This document shows positions 10,316 through 22,449 of a DNA stretch of 64,000 nt, piece after piece (the stretch's first letter is position 1; each line of letters starts with the position of its first letter). The DNA is from Omphiscola glabra (Eukaryota; Mollusca; Gastropoda; Lymnaeidae), in assembly GCA_964017045.1 (NCBI GenBank), contig OZ024794.1, positions 26,303,427 through 26,367,426 on the forward strand, given 5' to 3'. Position numbers and translations under genes: made by a program. The notes beneath the pieces are model-generated. The model did no database searches and was not told the DNA's origin. It was given only the letters and a program-made list of their open reading frames with translations.

Positions 10316-12020
10316 TTTGAAAGATGTTACTGTCAGTCTTTGCTTCGAAATGTAGTAAAGTAGTGCTAAAATACTATAATATCGTAGATCACGGAATCCT
10401 TTTATCTAAATTGGAGATTTTTTAACCAATCATCTCGTCTATAACTGTAACAGCCGTGTGTTGTTCCTTTTTTTAAAAAGTAGAAATAGAAATATTATTA
10501 ATCTTGTAAAAAAAATTACACCCACTTTTCAAGGAAATTTTCGTTCCGCAAAGTGGAAAAAAAAATACATTTTTATATTTTGAAAGTATATCTTAATCTA
10601 TGTTGACATTGGTTCACGCTCCTGGACTGTAAAGAGCAAAATATGGCTCTATTTTAAATATTAAATGTTCACTTGTATAAAATGATTATGTCTTGTGATA
10701 TTTTACTCACATAAAAATGTTCCCACTCTCTTTCAAACTTGAAATTTATTTTCACGAAATATTTACAAGGCACTATTTAAATATAAACATTTAGTTTATC
10801 CTCAAAGACATGTTCCCACCTTTTATCCTCGCCCCTGAGCTGTATCTCTTGTAAAATTAGGCAGGAAAATCTAGATGCTCTTGGTTGCAAAGAGAATCGC
10901 AGCCTCTATTTCCTCTAGAACTCTAGGCATGTCAACGCCCTCCAACTGTATTACCTTAAATTGATGGGTGAAATCATTTTTACAATTACTTTAAAAGAAA
11001 ATCTAATGAATGTCATCGGATTTACCGATAGTCACCCACGTACAAATGTGGTGCGTCCATCTTCTGACTATTGGTGTGCAAGATGCGGCGGGTCTCGGTG
11101 AATTCCCGGTAGTCGACAGGAACACAAACAACGCGCGCTATAATCTCATAAAACCTTTTCTCTTCCCAAACACTTTCCTTGTACCACCCGGATCCGCAGG
11201 CATTGCCATTACTGACACCACTTATGGCTTATGGAAAAAAAAACCATCCCATGCTGCTGGATTATATGGATATGATATATAATTAGAGAACTTTGGTAGC
11301 ATTATTGATTCCTTATGAATTCAACATTATGGATGCGTATGTATAACCTTATTAAAGATAATAGGACATGCATTACATTTGAGAAGATATGGATAACATT
11401 ATTAGAGGCCATGGATAAATACTTAAAGGATATGGGTCACAATTTTAAAGGATATAGATAAGATTATGAGAAGATATGGATAAATAGTTAGAGGATATAA
11501 AGCTACAATTTTATATGATATAGATAAGATTATTAGAGGTAATGGGTGATATTATTACAGGATATACGTGGCCGAAATAGGTTGATTGAGAAAAATTTAA
11601 ATATCTTGAAACATGTCAAAATGATAAACAAAATATTCCTGGCCTGGTTGTGACCTAAAGATATTGTTGATATGAGACGTTCCCTGTTATGCCAATGTGA
11701 GACATATCTGCTTCTGCTATAATGTAAGAAGACACCGGGCATCTGCTATAATGTGAGAAGACACGTGCATCTGCTACAATGTGAGAAGACACCGGGCATC
11801 TGCACATCAGAGAGCGCAGTGAGCATGCTAAAGTAGCAAGGATACAAGCGCTATATATAAATATCCAATCAATCAATATGATGGGAGAGACACCATTATG
11901 TCATATTTATTTCCGTGTTTTTCAATAGTTATACGATCCTTTTCTCCCGGAGAAATCGATCAGAGACACGTGGTGATAGAGAAAAGTCTCGCCCCTCCCC
12001 TTCCGTGCTGATCAACATTG
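10316..12020. other. Intergenic DNA with degenerate repeats
   Basis: No gene recognised. At 11335-11575 loosely repeated GGATATAGATAAGATTAT-like words recur every 20-60 bp. At 11700-11805 a unit of about 36 bp containing ATCTGCTATAATGTGAGAAG repeats about three times. At 10800-10960 there is a unique stretch without low complexity. Confidence 0.5.
11790..11876 (+). mobile_element. LINE/SINE 3' tail fragment
   Basis: The sequence GAGAGCGCAGTGAGCATGC ... CAAGCGCTATATATAAATA followed by (CAAT)n resembles the AGCGC...GCGCTATATAAAT hairpin and short-repeat tail of L2/CR1-type elements and their SINEs. It carries no coding sequence. Confidence 0.45.
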
Positions 12021-12025
12021 TTGAT

Positions 12026-12171
12026 ACCCCAGTCAGTGTGCCTAGAAGCTATAGATACCTCAGTCAGTGTGCCTAGAAGGTATTGATATCTCAGTCAGTG
12101 TGCCTAGAAGGTATTGATATCTCAGTCAGTGTGCCTAGAAGTTATTGATATCTCAGTCAGTGTGCCTAGAT
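12026..12171. repeat. 31-bp tandem repeat interrupted by a hAT element
   Basis: About five units containing CTCAGTCAGTGTGCCTAGAA plus GGTATTGATAT, period 31 bp (for example 12090 and 12121). The final unit is split: its GCCTAGAT is duplicated on both sides of the inserted hAT, and the unit resumes at 12541 with GGTATTGATAT before running into a TA microsatellite (12550-12575). Confidence 0.95.
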
Positions 12172-12532
12172 CAGGGGTGGGCAAACTACGGCCCGAGGGC
12201 CGCATGCGGCCCGGCAACTGATATTATGTGGCCTTGAAGGCATTTAGAAATTTAAAAAAATTACTATGTTTTTAAGTTATTTTGTTGAATATTACAGAAT
12301 TTCATGCACCGTTATGATTTTTAAAACATTTTTGATCAAATTTCTTTCTAATTTTCTATTTTTTAAAACAGTCCTTGACCTTTGTCATGTAATGCTAAAA
12401 TGCGAAACTACCGATTTTAATATAGGGAAATATTTATCGATATTTAAAAATTGGACATAATATACATGCTGCCCCCCAATAGCTTTAACTTTGTCAATGT
12501 GGCCCTCCGCACAAAACGTTTGCCCACCCCTG
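12172..12532. mobile_element. hAT transposon, non-autonomous, CAGGGGTGGGCAAACT family
   Basis: A 361-bp element starts CAGGGGTGGGCAAACTACGG and ends TTTGCCCACCCCTG, with GCGGCCC-type subterminal words (CCGCATGCGGCCCGG; GTGGCCCTCCGCAC). The exact 8-bp duplication GCCTAGAT flanks it (12164-12171 and 12533-12540). These ends belong to the Charlie-like hAT group; the interior is AT-rich and non-coding. Confidence 0.9.
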
Positions 12533-12547
12533 GCCTAGATGGTATTG

Positions 12548-12576
<29 letters not shown>

Positions 12577-12579
<3 letters not shown>

Positions 12580-14060
12580 CCTCGTACGTGTACAACTTGA
12601 CATCACACAAGTGATGTTAACCCTCCAGAACTTCACAACTACAAACTGTTGGGCTTTGTGTTCTGTTTCTCGTCCCTGCAATTCAGAAGGAAAGACTCGT
12701 GTATATATATTCATATAGCGATAAACAGAGTAAAATGTTATCTGAGATGCGAAGCTTGCTTATTCACTATCGTTACAGAAACATAGAAGTATCACCACCC
12801 CACTCCCCCCCCCCACACACCTATGTTAAGTTGTGTGGGAACCCTTACTGGTATTAAATTCATCATGGTCATATATCTTATTAACTGTTTATAGTTTAAC
12901 AAAGTGATGCTTTTTCCCCCCTCACTCAGCCCCCATTCTCTCCTACCAAAAGAGGTGATGATACATTTTGTTTCTGAAATATGTACTTATTGGAAGATTA
13001 TCAATGCTGTAATGAAATGAAAACAATGACCTCACCAGTGTGTATTGAAGTAAAACAGAAGGAAATAAAATGTTGGTGACTTGGGGCCAGCTATATGGGG
13101 AATTTCCGAGGCCACCCCGCGAGTCGACGTCATGGATCACGTGACACAAGATGCCCGCCATGTCCGTGCGCAAGGCTGGCAGCCGACTAAATGACAAACC
13201 GGAACAAATGTCACATCCACCGGCAGCCAGTGATCCGTGACGAGGTTTACGATTGCCTGGGGAATCAAGGCAACAACTACTGAAGAATACTAGGGCAAGG
13301 CGAGGGCAGGGCGAGAGCAGCCGCCAGTTTCTCAAACTGTTTGTTGTCAGGAGGAGGCCAAAAAAAAAAAAACTCTCGACATAATTTTTTTTTAAAAATG
13401 TGATGTGTGCTGCCCGCATTCTGGCCTGGCATACTTGATGTCTTCGAGGGGTGAGCCCCTGTTCTTCGTGTTGTGGGAGAATTGTTCAGATGTGGCCCAT
13501 CTTGTAAAGCCATTAGTAGAATGTAACTTGGGCGTGTTGTTTGTTTGTTTGTTTTTCCTTGTAAAATTAATATTAAAGATATTTTTTTTTAATTCAATCT
13601 AATCTAATCCACTATTTTAAAGTTATCGATGAATGGAAAGCCTAGCGGGCGCATATTGGGTGAAATACATTAATATCCTCAAAATGTCTTTTTATTTTGA
13701 TTTGAAATCAAAGTGACTTTATAAAAACTTTAAGGATTGGGACTTATCATATTTCCCTCATTAAAAAAGCAAGGCGAAACCAGTAGGCAAAATAATACCG
13801 CTTTTACTGTACCAAGGTTTGGTTAGTGCGTACAGTGTAGGCCTATATAGAAAACATTTTATGGTGTGTACAGCGTGTACACAAAACTAAACTGATAAAT
13901 AGCGGTCGAAAAAAAAAAATTCCCTTTTTTTACATTTTTTTTATCATTGATTCCTCATAATTATTCGACCCCCAACATAACATCACCACATATACATATG
14001 CCATGAGAGGGCGTGTTGATAGTTTTTTGTTGTCATAATATGAACAGTCGTGCGACAAGT
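12577..14060. other. Intergenic DNA, no gene recognised
   Basis: Holds C-rich runs near 12802-12820 and 12916, and a unique GC-balanced patch at 13080-13330 without simple repeats. The long minus-strand open frame over 12943-13419 lacks any recognisable domain and includes a translated A/T run, so I do not call it a gene. Confidence 0.45.
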
Positions 14061-14070
14061 TACTCAAAAG

Positions 14071-14263
14071 CAGCGGCGTAGCTAGAGTGTTTGGCGCCAG
14101 GGACAAGATTCATTTCAAAGCGCCCTCTTTTCCTTTTTTCAACTCTCAAACCCATTATTTTCATCAATAAAATAATACCAAAGCACATTTTGGCGCCCCT
14201 AACTAGCTGGCGCCCGGGTACATCCGTACCCCCTGCCCCCCCCCCCCTTACGCTACGCCTCTG
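14071..14263. mobile_element. hAT-type MITE, CAGTGGCGTAG family, copy 2
   Basis: A 193-bp element starts CAGCGGCGTAGCTAG and ends GCTACGCCTCTG. A perfect 8-bp target duplication CTCAAAAG flanks it (14063-14070 and 14264-14271). Internal GGCGCC and GGCGCCCGGG words resemble the copy at 2125-2295. No coding sequence. Confidence 0.85.
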
Positions 14264-14271
14264 CTCAAAAG

Positions 14272-14920
14272 TCATTCCGATCGTCGTATGTCAGTCGTAT
14301 TACTACTACCTCCCTTTTTTTTAAAAAGCCAAATTGTGTCTAAGCGCACTGCAGGGCTATCAAATCAGCTAAATCATTTCTTTTTTAACTAGAAATTCAA
14401 CTAAATGTCAAACCATCACTAAAATGTTGTTAAAAACTAATAAATAACATTATTTTAAAAGTTTGGATTGGAGCATCCCGAGTAGCTCCATCCACACAGA
14501 AAAAATAAAATAAAATAAATAAATAACAGTGCCATGCATTTTTACGTGCAATCAGGGATAAAGTTATTTGCTCATCTTCACTTCCGGTAACCCCAAAAGG
14601 GACATCGTTTTTTTACGACCTTAAAAGGGTGAGATGTCCTTTTAAGTGTGATCATTCTCAGTGGTGTGTGGTTAAGCCGTGTCCCGCATCCCACCCCCGT
14701 AGACAGACGGGTAATTTGTTCTAGTATTTTCCTAACAGGACCCCCCCCCCCCCCCCCCAGACATCAAAGGCCAACTCTTCAACACCAGGCTGTGATTTAT
14801 TGCCGGGCCTTGTTTTAATGTCCTGAGAAATTTGTATTGTTTTATCAAGTTGTGACCAGAATAGTCGTATTGATTTCTTTCAAAATCTCCGACGCTGATG
14901 TCTCCATGCGGGACTTCCGT
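14272..14920. other. Intergenic DNA, no gene recognised
   Basis: AT-rich unique sequence with a C-run of about 18 at 14741-14758. Confidence 0.5.
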
Positions 14921-14929
14921 TTGTAGAAC

Positions 14930-15164
14930 TGCCATGTTTGTTGAACTGCCATGTTTGTTGAACTGCCATGTTTGTTGAACTGTCAAGTTTGTTGAACTGC
15001 CATGTTTGTTGAACTGTCAAGTTTGTTGAACTGCCATGTTTGTAGACCTGTCATGTTTGTTGAACTACCATGTTTGTTGAACTGCCATGTTTGTTGAACT
15101 GCCATGTTTGTTGAACTGTCAAGTTTGTTGAACTACCAAGTTTGTTGAACTACCAAGTTTGTTT
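14930..15164. repeat. 17-bp minisatellite, about 13 copies
   Basis: Unit GAACTGCCATGTTTGTT with frequent variants (GTCAAG, ACCAAG, GTAGACC). Period 17 is well kept across about 230 bp. Confidence 0.95.
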
Positions 15165-15469
15165 TGAAAAGGATCAGCAATAAGTTAAAAGAGGTGATTA
15201 TATTCGAAAAAAATATTGAAGAAATTGTTGTTACTTTTTAAAAAATCAAGTTTTATTTATCCGAAATCCGAAAATTCTAGAATTTAATTATTTTTAAAAG
15301 AATATTTTCGTTTTCTTTCGTGCAGACGTTTATGAGTGTTCATTTTAATATGCCTAAAATAGAATAATCTATTTTCTAATTTTCAATCTTAAAAAAAAAA
15401 TATCCTCGATTTTGCATTTTACATATGGCATATGTCTAAAGGTTAAGTCGGAATATTTCATTGTATCAA

Positions 15470-15650
15470 TGTTATCCGCCTTCGGGATTCCATCTCCGGG
15501 TTCAGAGTTTCCTTCTGTTAGATGAGTTGCTCTTCCAAAGTTAACGATTCCCCATCCACCCGGGGTGCTGTTGATGTTTTGGTGGGGATTGAACTCCAGA
15601 CCATCAACTTGAGTTTTGCTCATTTTATAGCACTCGGCCACCCAGCACCT
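15470..15650 (-). mobile_element. tRNA-derived SINE
   Basis: On the minus strand the head reads GTGCTGGGTGGCCGAGTGC, containing a tRNA Ser/Leu-like A box (15630-15641). About 35 bp later comes a B box GAGTTCAATCC (15587-15597), the RNA polymerase III promoter pair. A non-tRNA body follows (GAACCCGGAGATGGAATCCC). The A-box to B-box spacing and the absence of a tRNA fold beyond the T arm fit a SINE, not a tRNA gene. The exact 3' end is unclear. Confidence 0.7.
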
Positions 15651-15671
15651 AACGAATAAACAATTCTATCA

Positions 15672-15820
15672 CAGTGGCGTGCTATAAAGTTAAGTGCCAC
15701 CCTGGGGCAAGCCAAGCTCTTTTCTGCCCCTTTCAACGAAAAAAAAAAACCCTCTCTAGTCGGCCAAGGATGACGCCCCACCCAGGGCGGACCGCCACTT
15801 CCGCCCCCCCCCTTTTTTGT
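15672..15820. mobile_element. MITE, CAGTGGCGTAG family, degraded copy
   Basis: Starts CAGTGGCGTGCTATAAAG and contains CCACCCTGGGGC, CCCCTTTCAACGAAAA, CGGCCAAGGA and CCGCCACTTCCGCCCC, shared in order with the copy at 29000-29170. The right terminal repeat is not recognisable and no target duplication was found. Confidence 0.55.
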
Positions 15821-18800
15821 CTACACTATTGTTCTATCATTATGTCATTTACCAGAGTCTCAGACATAAGGCCTACACATAATTTGACATACATTTCATA
15901 ACACCACTATGGTTAGTGTTGACGATTAAAAAAATTGGTATTTATATTTGAAATATTTTTTGTAAAGCACATTCATTTAACTCTTTTTTTTCAAGTGTGT
16001 GTATAGGGGCGGGGTGGGGGGTGGGGGTTGGGGGGAGGTGAATGTTGCCGCTGAGTCTGCTGCAGTTCCACGACAATCGCCTATTTTTAAAGTTCAAAAG
16101 AACCATTGGACAAAACTAAAGATTTGACATAGTCATCAAACGTCATGAACTATCCCACTTCTTATTGATTCCGAATCAGCTTCTATACTTTTCTAGCGGC
16201 CTAACCCCAAAAGAGACCATCCGCTCAAACTAATAAAACGTTTCAGGAATGGGGGCGCCCAAATTAATCAAAAACCCTCGCAACTGGTCCTAAATGTGCA
16301 GAGCCAGATGCCGCTTCCCCCCCCCCCTTTCCAGTCCACATGACAGCCGCCTCTGCACACAATATGTTCCCGCCGCATCTCTCGTGAGCTGCACTGTTTT
16401 AGTAATAATCGATGGAGATAAGAGTAGGACGTCTAAGACGTCTTGTTTTGAGAGGCAGCAAACCGCGGCGAGTCCGAGGTCCCCGGCGACTTGTGATTAT
16501 TACACGGGGAAAACTCGCTCCTCTCTTTGATTGCCCCCCTCCCCCAACCCCATAGACCACCCCCAAACCCCCCTACCCTACACGCCCGTGTTTGTTGACT
16601 GCAGGGCTCCGAACATCACCGCGGGTCATTGTGAAAATAAACGCCGTTGTTGGGGGGGGGGGGGAAGGGGGGCGACACAAAAGTAGAAGGGGGTTGCACG
16701 TGCATTGAATTGTGCAACAAAACAAAGGGGCGTGGCTCGCAAATCGTTCACTAGAACTAGCGAATTTCACATTTTTACGAGAGGCTAATCACGCTTTCGT
16801 AATTTATTTACTAAATGAATTTTTATTATAAGATATATATATATTATCATTTTGATATATGTATTTTTTGGTCAGAACAACACTGCATGAGATTGCAATT
16901 TTAACGTTTGGTCGGAGCAGTGAAGGATCATGTAGACGTCGCATTAAATTTTGTTTTCCGTTTAAACACGGTGGAGTTAAAACAATGGATCGCTTCCCGT
17001 CTGTTATAATCCGCCCTACATACTCGACGGTGGACCTACTTTACACCACCTTATTCAAAACGAGGCAGTACGCCATATAAAGATCTATTTGCAAAGACAA
17101 CCGAGTCGTGTAGCAATGACTCAATGAGTTCAAAGCTTTGTGAGATCAGCTTTCCCAAATGGCCCACACACCCTTTTTTTTATTTATTGTATTAAATTGT
17201 AATCTTAAAGCAGGGTATATTTTGCAGCAGCCAATCCCTTGTCGGTTTCAAGACAGTCCATGCACTCCGCCCCTGAATATGTTTTTTTTTTTTCTTTAAA
17301 AATGTCTGGGTCTTCCAGCATCTCCGGGGTGTATGGGCACATGGGTTTAGAACCCTTGTCTTACAATGCTGTTTAAAATGCAAATTACAGTCTTAACACG
17401 TTTCAAAATTCCATAGATTTCTTTTATTAAAATTCCCAAGAATTCTATTTTTAAAATTCCCCAGATTTATATTTTTTTAAATTTTCCAGAATTCTATTTC
17501 TAAAATTCCCTAGATTTCCACTCGTTGAAATAAGATGGCTTTTGTTTTCACACACGGGCATCGCCTGAACTAGCAGGGGGTCCGTGTTTGATGTGAATGG
17601 AAACAACCCCCCAGAGGACCCGGAAACGTGCAATGGATGGCGGGCGCTGGTCATCTCGACCTATTTACCATCATTATCATTGTCATTATTAGCCCCAGCA
17701 CGTGCTCCCGTAAACTACCTCTCTACACGGGTCCCAGATCTCGCGAGACCGACCGTTGCGAGATTTCAAAGCCGCGCGTGTTTATTGTACGGTCACTTTG
17801 TAGCCTTTGATCAACCATCAACAAGTGCTCGCGAATTCTGACAAATCCGCTGATTGATTTTCTGGACTGCAGCTAACTCGTGTTGTCATAAGGAGCAGCG
17901 TTACCGCACGTAGGAGGCGGAGTAACAATATTATAGGAATGATTAAAGGACGTTGAAAGGACGCCAAAGGCGAAACAACGAGTCTGGTCCTAAGAAAGAT
18001 CTCACCCACCGTCTTAAGGAATATGACCCTAATTAAGGTTGTAATAATAAATCATCTTCTGGCCAAAGTAATCCTTCAACGGATGGGGCGCTGTTTCGGT
18101 AAGTCGGTGTTTCTTCTCGACGATGTACCAGAAAGGGGGGGGGGGGGCGTGGGGCGATGTTCGGTTGTGACGCATTCCCGCAAGGTGTAACGCTATCCTT
18201 CTCTGGCACTTTTTCTGTTGCTATGCTGTTTGGGTTGCAGCTATAACCCAATGCGAAATTGTCCGCACCTCGCGGCATCATGATTCTACTCTCGCTTTTC
18301 TATCACATCTCTTAGCTTTGTCTGCCGATATTTGCATTATACTCTGATTAAGTATAGTGTGAGACGGGTGGACAGAAGGACGATAGATTGTTCAAGAGAT
18401 AGTTTTTGTAGATCACTAGAGAGACGGACAGACAGCTAAACAAAATGGATGGTTGATTATTTTTTTTTAATTTACGCCCCGAGACCGAGAAGGGACAGCA
18501 CCGAGACAGTTGGTACGGAGACAAAGTTATTTCCCTCTGATAGCTCTGCACTATTATTTATAACTGTCTCAGTACTTAAATCTACTTCCGTGGGCGCCGC
18601 ATCAGAACGGACACCAAATTTACCATGAAATAGCCAAGTCTTTGGAAAAAGCCATAAAATTTCTGGACAGCAGAGGGGCCGACATTTCAGGCATGGCCCC
18701 CAAAAACTGGAGCCGAAGAAGCGATGGTGGTAATCACAAAGTTCAGATGGTATCTGTCCACGAGATGGGGGCTCTGGAAACTCGCCGCTCAAATGTTCTC

Positions 18801-19150
18801 TGATAATATCTCGTGCCGTTTCGTGAGCCATGGCGAGCCGCGGTTGGCGAGGCGGCGATAATTCTGGCCACTTGCTCGTCGAAACAGGTCACCGCCAGGA
18901 AGGTATTCAAGACATAGCAAATGTACCGGACACATGGCCTGCAATGAACGTTTGTAATTACTGAGTTTGCAGCTAAAACTATAACTTAACGGTTAGTGCA
19001 ATTAAACTATTTTCAAAAAAAAGCGTCGAAAATGGAATTAAGAGTTCAGGCATATAGTCAATATAGTCATATAGTTGTGATAAAGTTGGAGTGGGTGTAG
19101 TATGGCGGCACATTTTTAGGTACGGGAGTTGTAGTGGGACAAAATTCACA
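15821..19150. other. Intergenic DNA, no confident gene
   Basis: Contains G-runs at 16650-16672 and 18135-18147, a loosely repeated AAAATTCCCAAGAATTCTAT-type word at 17405-17520, and unique GC-balanced patches at 16380-16510, 17570-17990 and 18560-18920. One open frame of 119 codons (18472-18831, minus) is listed separately. Confidence 0.45.
18472..18831 (-). CDS. Possible small hypothetical ORF (119 aa), very uncertain
   Basis: An ATG-started frame of 119 codons in a GC-balanced patch free of tandem repeats. It begins MAHETARDIIREHLSGEF and has several Cys residues (CLKCRPLCCPE) near the middle, but I recognise no domain, signal peptide or membrane segment. There is no partner gene and no clear splice signal. 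It could be an exon of an unknown gene, a decayed transposon frame or chance; chance is the most likely. Confidence 0.15.
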   Translation of the reverse strand: MAHETARDIIREHLSGEFPEPPSRGQIPSELCDYHHRFFGSSFWGPCLKCRPLCCPEILWLFPKTWLFHGKFGVRSDAAPTEVDLSTETVINNSAELSEGNNFVSVPTVSVLSLLGLGA

Positions 19151-19159
19151 TATTTGCCA

Positions 19160-19950
19160 ATGGGCAGAAACCTCTACCGGTCATTAACAATAACAGTCGA
19201 TGAGACCAACAACTGAACAACCAAGGCAAATGTTGCGTTCAGAGCGCTCAAAAGGATTGTCTGGGAGCGAAGGGGCAAAAAGATTGTCTGGGAGCGAAGG
19301 GGGCCTCAGTCTTGTCACTAAGCTGTAAGCATATTGGGCAATCGTATATTAAAAACTCTTCTGTCCATTAGGTAGACGTGGACAACGTACAGCAGACATG
19401 CTAGACATCACAAACCCCTCAACCTACGATGTCTACGTAAACGTCTTGGCACAATGTGGCAGGCAATAGTCCACGATACAGAAGACATACAATGGACTGG
19501 CTTCTTCACCATCCACACACGTTCATACACAAAAGGACAAGCCAGGTGGGCTGGACAAGTTGCGCGAATGCCAGACAGTAGACTTCTTAAACAACAAAAT
19601 GTCTGGTGAACTTTCCAGCTGGTGTGCAGGACCCGCTTTAAAGGTTGTCTAAACGTTTCACTCAAGTCCATCTATGGAAATTGACCTTGATTCGTTGGAA
19701 AAACTTGCAATGGATCGTACAATCTGGCGAGGAAGACTCACTAATGAATTCCGATCCTCAGAGAGTAAACGCAACCCTCACGCCCAAAAAAAGCGCGCGA
19801 CAAGAAAAGGCAGAATTGCATCCCAACCATCTAGGATCACCCCCCCCCCCCAAAAAAAACCGTTTGTCTTACGTACGGGAAAGCTTTCCAAGTACAAATA
19901 GGACTGATAAGCCACCTGCATACACACCGTCGCCCTGGATACTAAAATAA
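19160..19950 (+). pseudogene. Decayed LINE reverse transcriptase, C-terminal part, copy 1
   Basis: Translating in shifting frames gives pieces of a non-LTR reverse transcriptase C-terminus: GLSLVTKL (19305-19330), then RWAGQVARMPDSRLLKQ (19550-19600), then LEKLAMDRTIWRGRLTNEF (19696-19752) and KKRATRKGR. Frameshifts and stops break it several times, so it is dead. A short internal duplication of GATTGTCTGGGAGCGAAGGG lies at 19255-19305. It shares order and wording with the copy at 38520-39345. Confidence 0.8.
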
Positions 19951-21776
19951 TTTGTAATTTACTGACGCTAGGCATAGTGAGTACCAGATCAACTCTAGCG
20001 TTAGTACGTCTCTCATCCCCCCCCACCCCCCCCCCCACCCCCCAAACCCAGAATTAAAAAAATGTTTAAGAAATCGTAATGGCGCCCCTCTGGTCATACT
20101 TGATACATTCTTGACGTCACCCTCTAGTTATGGTTTAGGATCGGATTTTTAAATATTTTGTTTAAATTTCATATTCATCTTCTGGCTTATTTCCGAAAAC
20201 AAAGCAAATGTATTCGCTGATCCCATCCGCTCCCCCTAAAGTCCCAGCCCGGGTCTGGTTTGTACAACCGAGCTCTGTCGAGTAGCGTGTACGCCGTCAC
20301 ACGGTAGTTGCCAAACTTCATGTCAGACCCATGGGCGAACCGTTGCGATTATTGATAATGGACGGGGGAGGGGGGGGGGGGGAAGATGAGTGTAATTAAG
20401 ATAATACAAAAATCTCTGCTTCCCATCAGGCATCAACGCCGACAAATTGAGACGACCCGGCCCCTCCCTCGGGGGGACGACTCACCTCATCTCGCGAGCC
20501 TGTACGCGAGGGCTTCCACGTTCTTGAAGGCGTGCAGAGCCGGTGAAGCGTTCATGTGGAGACGACCAGGAGATAGACGTGTGGGGGTTAAGACGTCGGA
20601 CGGAGTGGGTGGGGAGAAGGGGGGTGGTGGTGCGGGGGTTAATGTAGTGGGGTATATGATAACACTGGGGAGCGCTTTGGAAAATGGAACGTTCTGCCAC
20701 ATTTTTATGGCTGGCATGGTCAATGACCAGCACGTGACCTAAATACAGAGCAAGCGGCAATTACGGCCAATCGAAATCAGAGACTTTATGTCATTCAATA
20801 GCTGTTTACAGACAGTTTTCTTGAAATATTAAACGTTTTTAATGAAATAAACAAAACACTTTTTTTAGTGAAGTATATTTTTAAAAAAATTAAGCCCTCT
20901 GTTTTGTAAGTGGATAAGAATAAATATAAATTTATGTTTTGTTAGCAGTAATTTTTTTATATATAATTTTTTTTTTTAAAATAATTATTGCAACGAGCCA
21001 AGTCAGGAATAGGTAGGCAAACTGATCTTAGCATTTTACTAACTACAGGATTTAAAAAAAAAAAGAAAAAAAAATTATATATTTTTAAAGTTAAGAAATA
21101 AAGTTATTAAAAAGAACACTTTCTGAATGAAAATAATAAGATTTAATATATATATATAAGGCGTTTTCACAAAATTACGCAATCCAATTAGTATCTATTA
21201 CAATCACCAATGTCTTTAATTCTGGCAAGCTTTTTTTACTGGTCCAAAAAGAAAATATATTTTTACAATTTTTACAAGCTATATAAATAATTGGTATAGT
21301 AAACTTTAATTTTAAAATCCAAAAATTCTCATAGCCCTGGGATCCCGTTCTTCTGTTATCCATATTTTCTCCTGATCCCCCCCCCCCCACCTCTCTCTCC
21401 AAAAAAAAAAAAAAAAGCTGCCACCTGTTCAGAAATTCAGCGACTCGTGTATAAAGGGCGCTCTGGGACTCACAGTATTTTAAAACGCTTCTGACTTGGT
21501 TTCAATAAGAATTAAGCAAACCTCGTGTTTCATGACGACAATTTAATGGTTTGGTTATGAGTGTTTTTTGTTTTTTTTTTACAACTGCGCCTGTCTTGTT
21601 CTTACATGGCTCAGACGAGCACAGTAAAAAAGGAGTTCACTCTCCCATGACGAGGAGTGGTCGAGGGCAGTATCATATGGGTACATACAATCGGCCTTTT
21701 CAAAACTTTCCTATCATCACGCTACCTTATTTTAATTTCGATGTGTCCAAAATTAAGAATAATAAGGAAATAATGC

Positions 21777-21837
<61 letters not shown>

Positions 21838-22240
21838 TATGAATAATAAACATTCACGTGTCCTATTCTAAATATATTTGCGGAACTTTACATAAGGTGC
21901 ATGCTTTCCATAAATGACGTCACGCTTTTTGGACAAACATTTTCGCCCCCCCCCCCTCCCCCTTTTTTTTTTCCAAATCATATGAAATGTGTCAGTAAAT
22001 TTTGACACCCCTATAACACATGGTCGCCAAGTCGTGAGGCGCCTCCCCCCAATTTTATATATCCCCCCCCCCCCCCCCACCGAAGTCTTTGAAGGATATG
22101 AGGACATTGCTTAAACAGTTGAGAAATGGGAAAGGAACTCTGAACCACATCTTTATTATTGTGGCCACGTGATTTACAAAATCTAGTAATTTTCTTGCAT
22201 GTTAGAATGATGGTTGGCGGTAACTGCAAGATTATAATTG
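19951..22240. other. Intergenic DNA, no confident gene
   Basis: C- and G-rich runs at 20017-20042, 20367-20384, 21379-21390 and 22062-22079. A GC-balanced unique patch spans 20210-20760. At 21880-21925 CATAAATGACGTCACGC recalls the end of the 27-kb terminal-repeat element, but no matching partner end was found. Confidence 0.4.
21780..21836. repeat. (TG)n microsatellite
   Basis: About 28 uninterrupted TG units. The run is translated as a Cys-Val repeat in one frame, an artefact. Confidence 0.98.
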
Positions 22241-22254
22241 TTTTATTTTATTAC

Positions 22255-22440
22255 CAATCTTTTACCCCAACCCCTGCGACGTAGAGCGCCTAAAGAGCGT
22301 GCAGTGAAACACCCCAAGACACACTGAGGGTCGTCCTCGTCTATATCCAGTCGTCTTGATAACGCCTCGCCATTTAAACAAAAGTATATAGGCAAGGACG
22401 AGAGAGTGAGGCTGAGCAACTCTACCCCACTTTAAACAAA
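22255..22440. repeat. Dispersed repeat, member 1 of a pair
   Basis: Shares an ordered set of words with 28345-28515: GCGCCTAAAGAGCGTGCAGT/GCATAAAGAGCACAGTGAG, then CTATATCCAGTCGTCTTGA/CTATTTCCAATCGTCTTGA, then GGCAAGGACGA, then GAGCAACTCT. About 185 bp, diverged. Probably a non-coding part or decayed 3' region of a retroelement; class not recognised. Confidence 0.6.
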
Positions 22441-22449
22441 ATAAAGCTC

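Noticed and set aside
12943..13419. 158-codon minus-strand open frame
   Set aside because: Crosses an A-run and T-run, lacks motifs, and overlaps another equally open frame.
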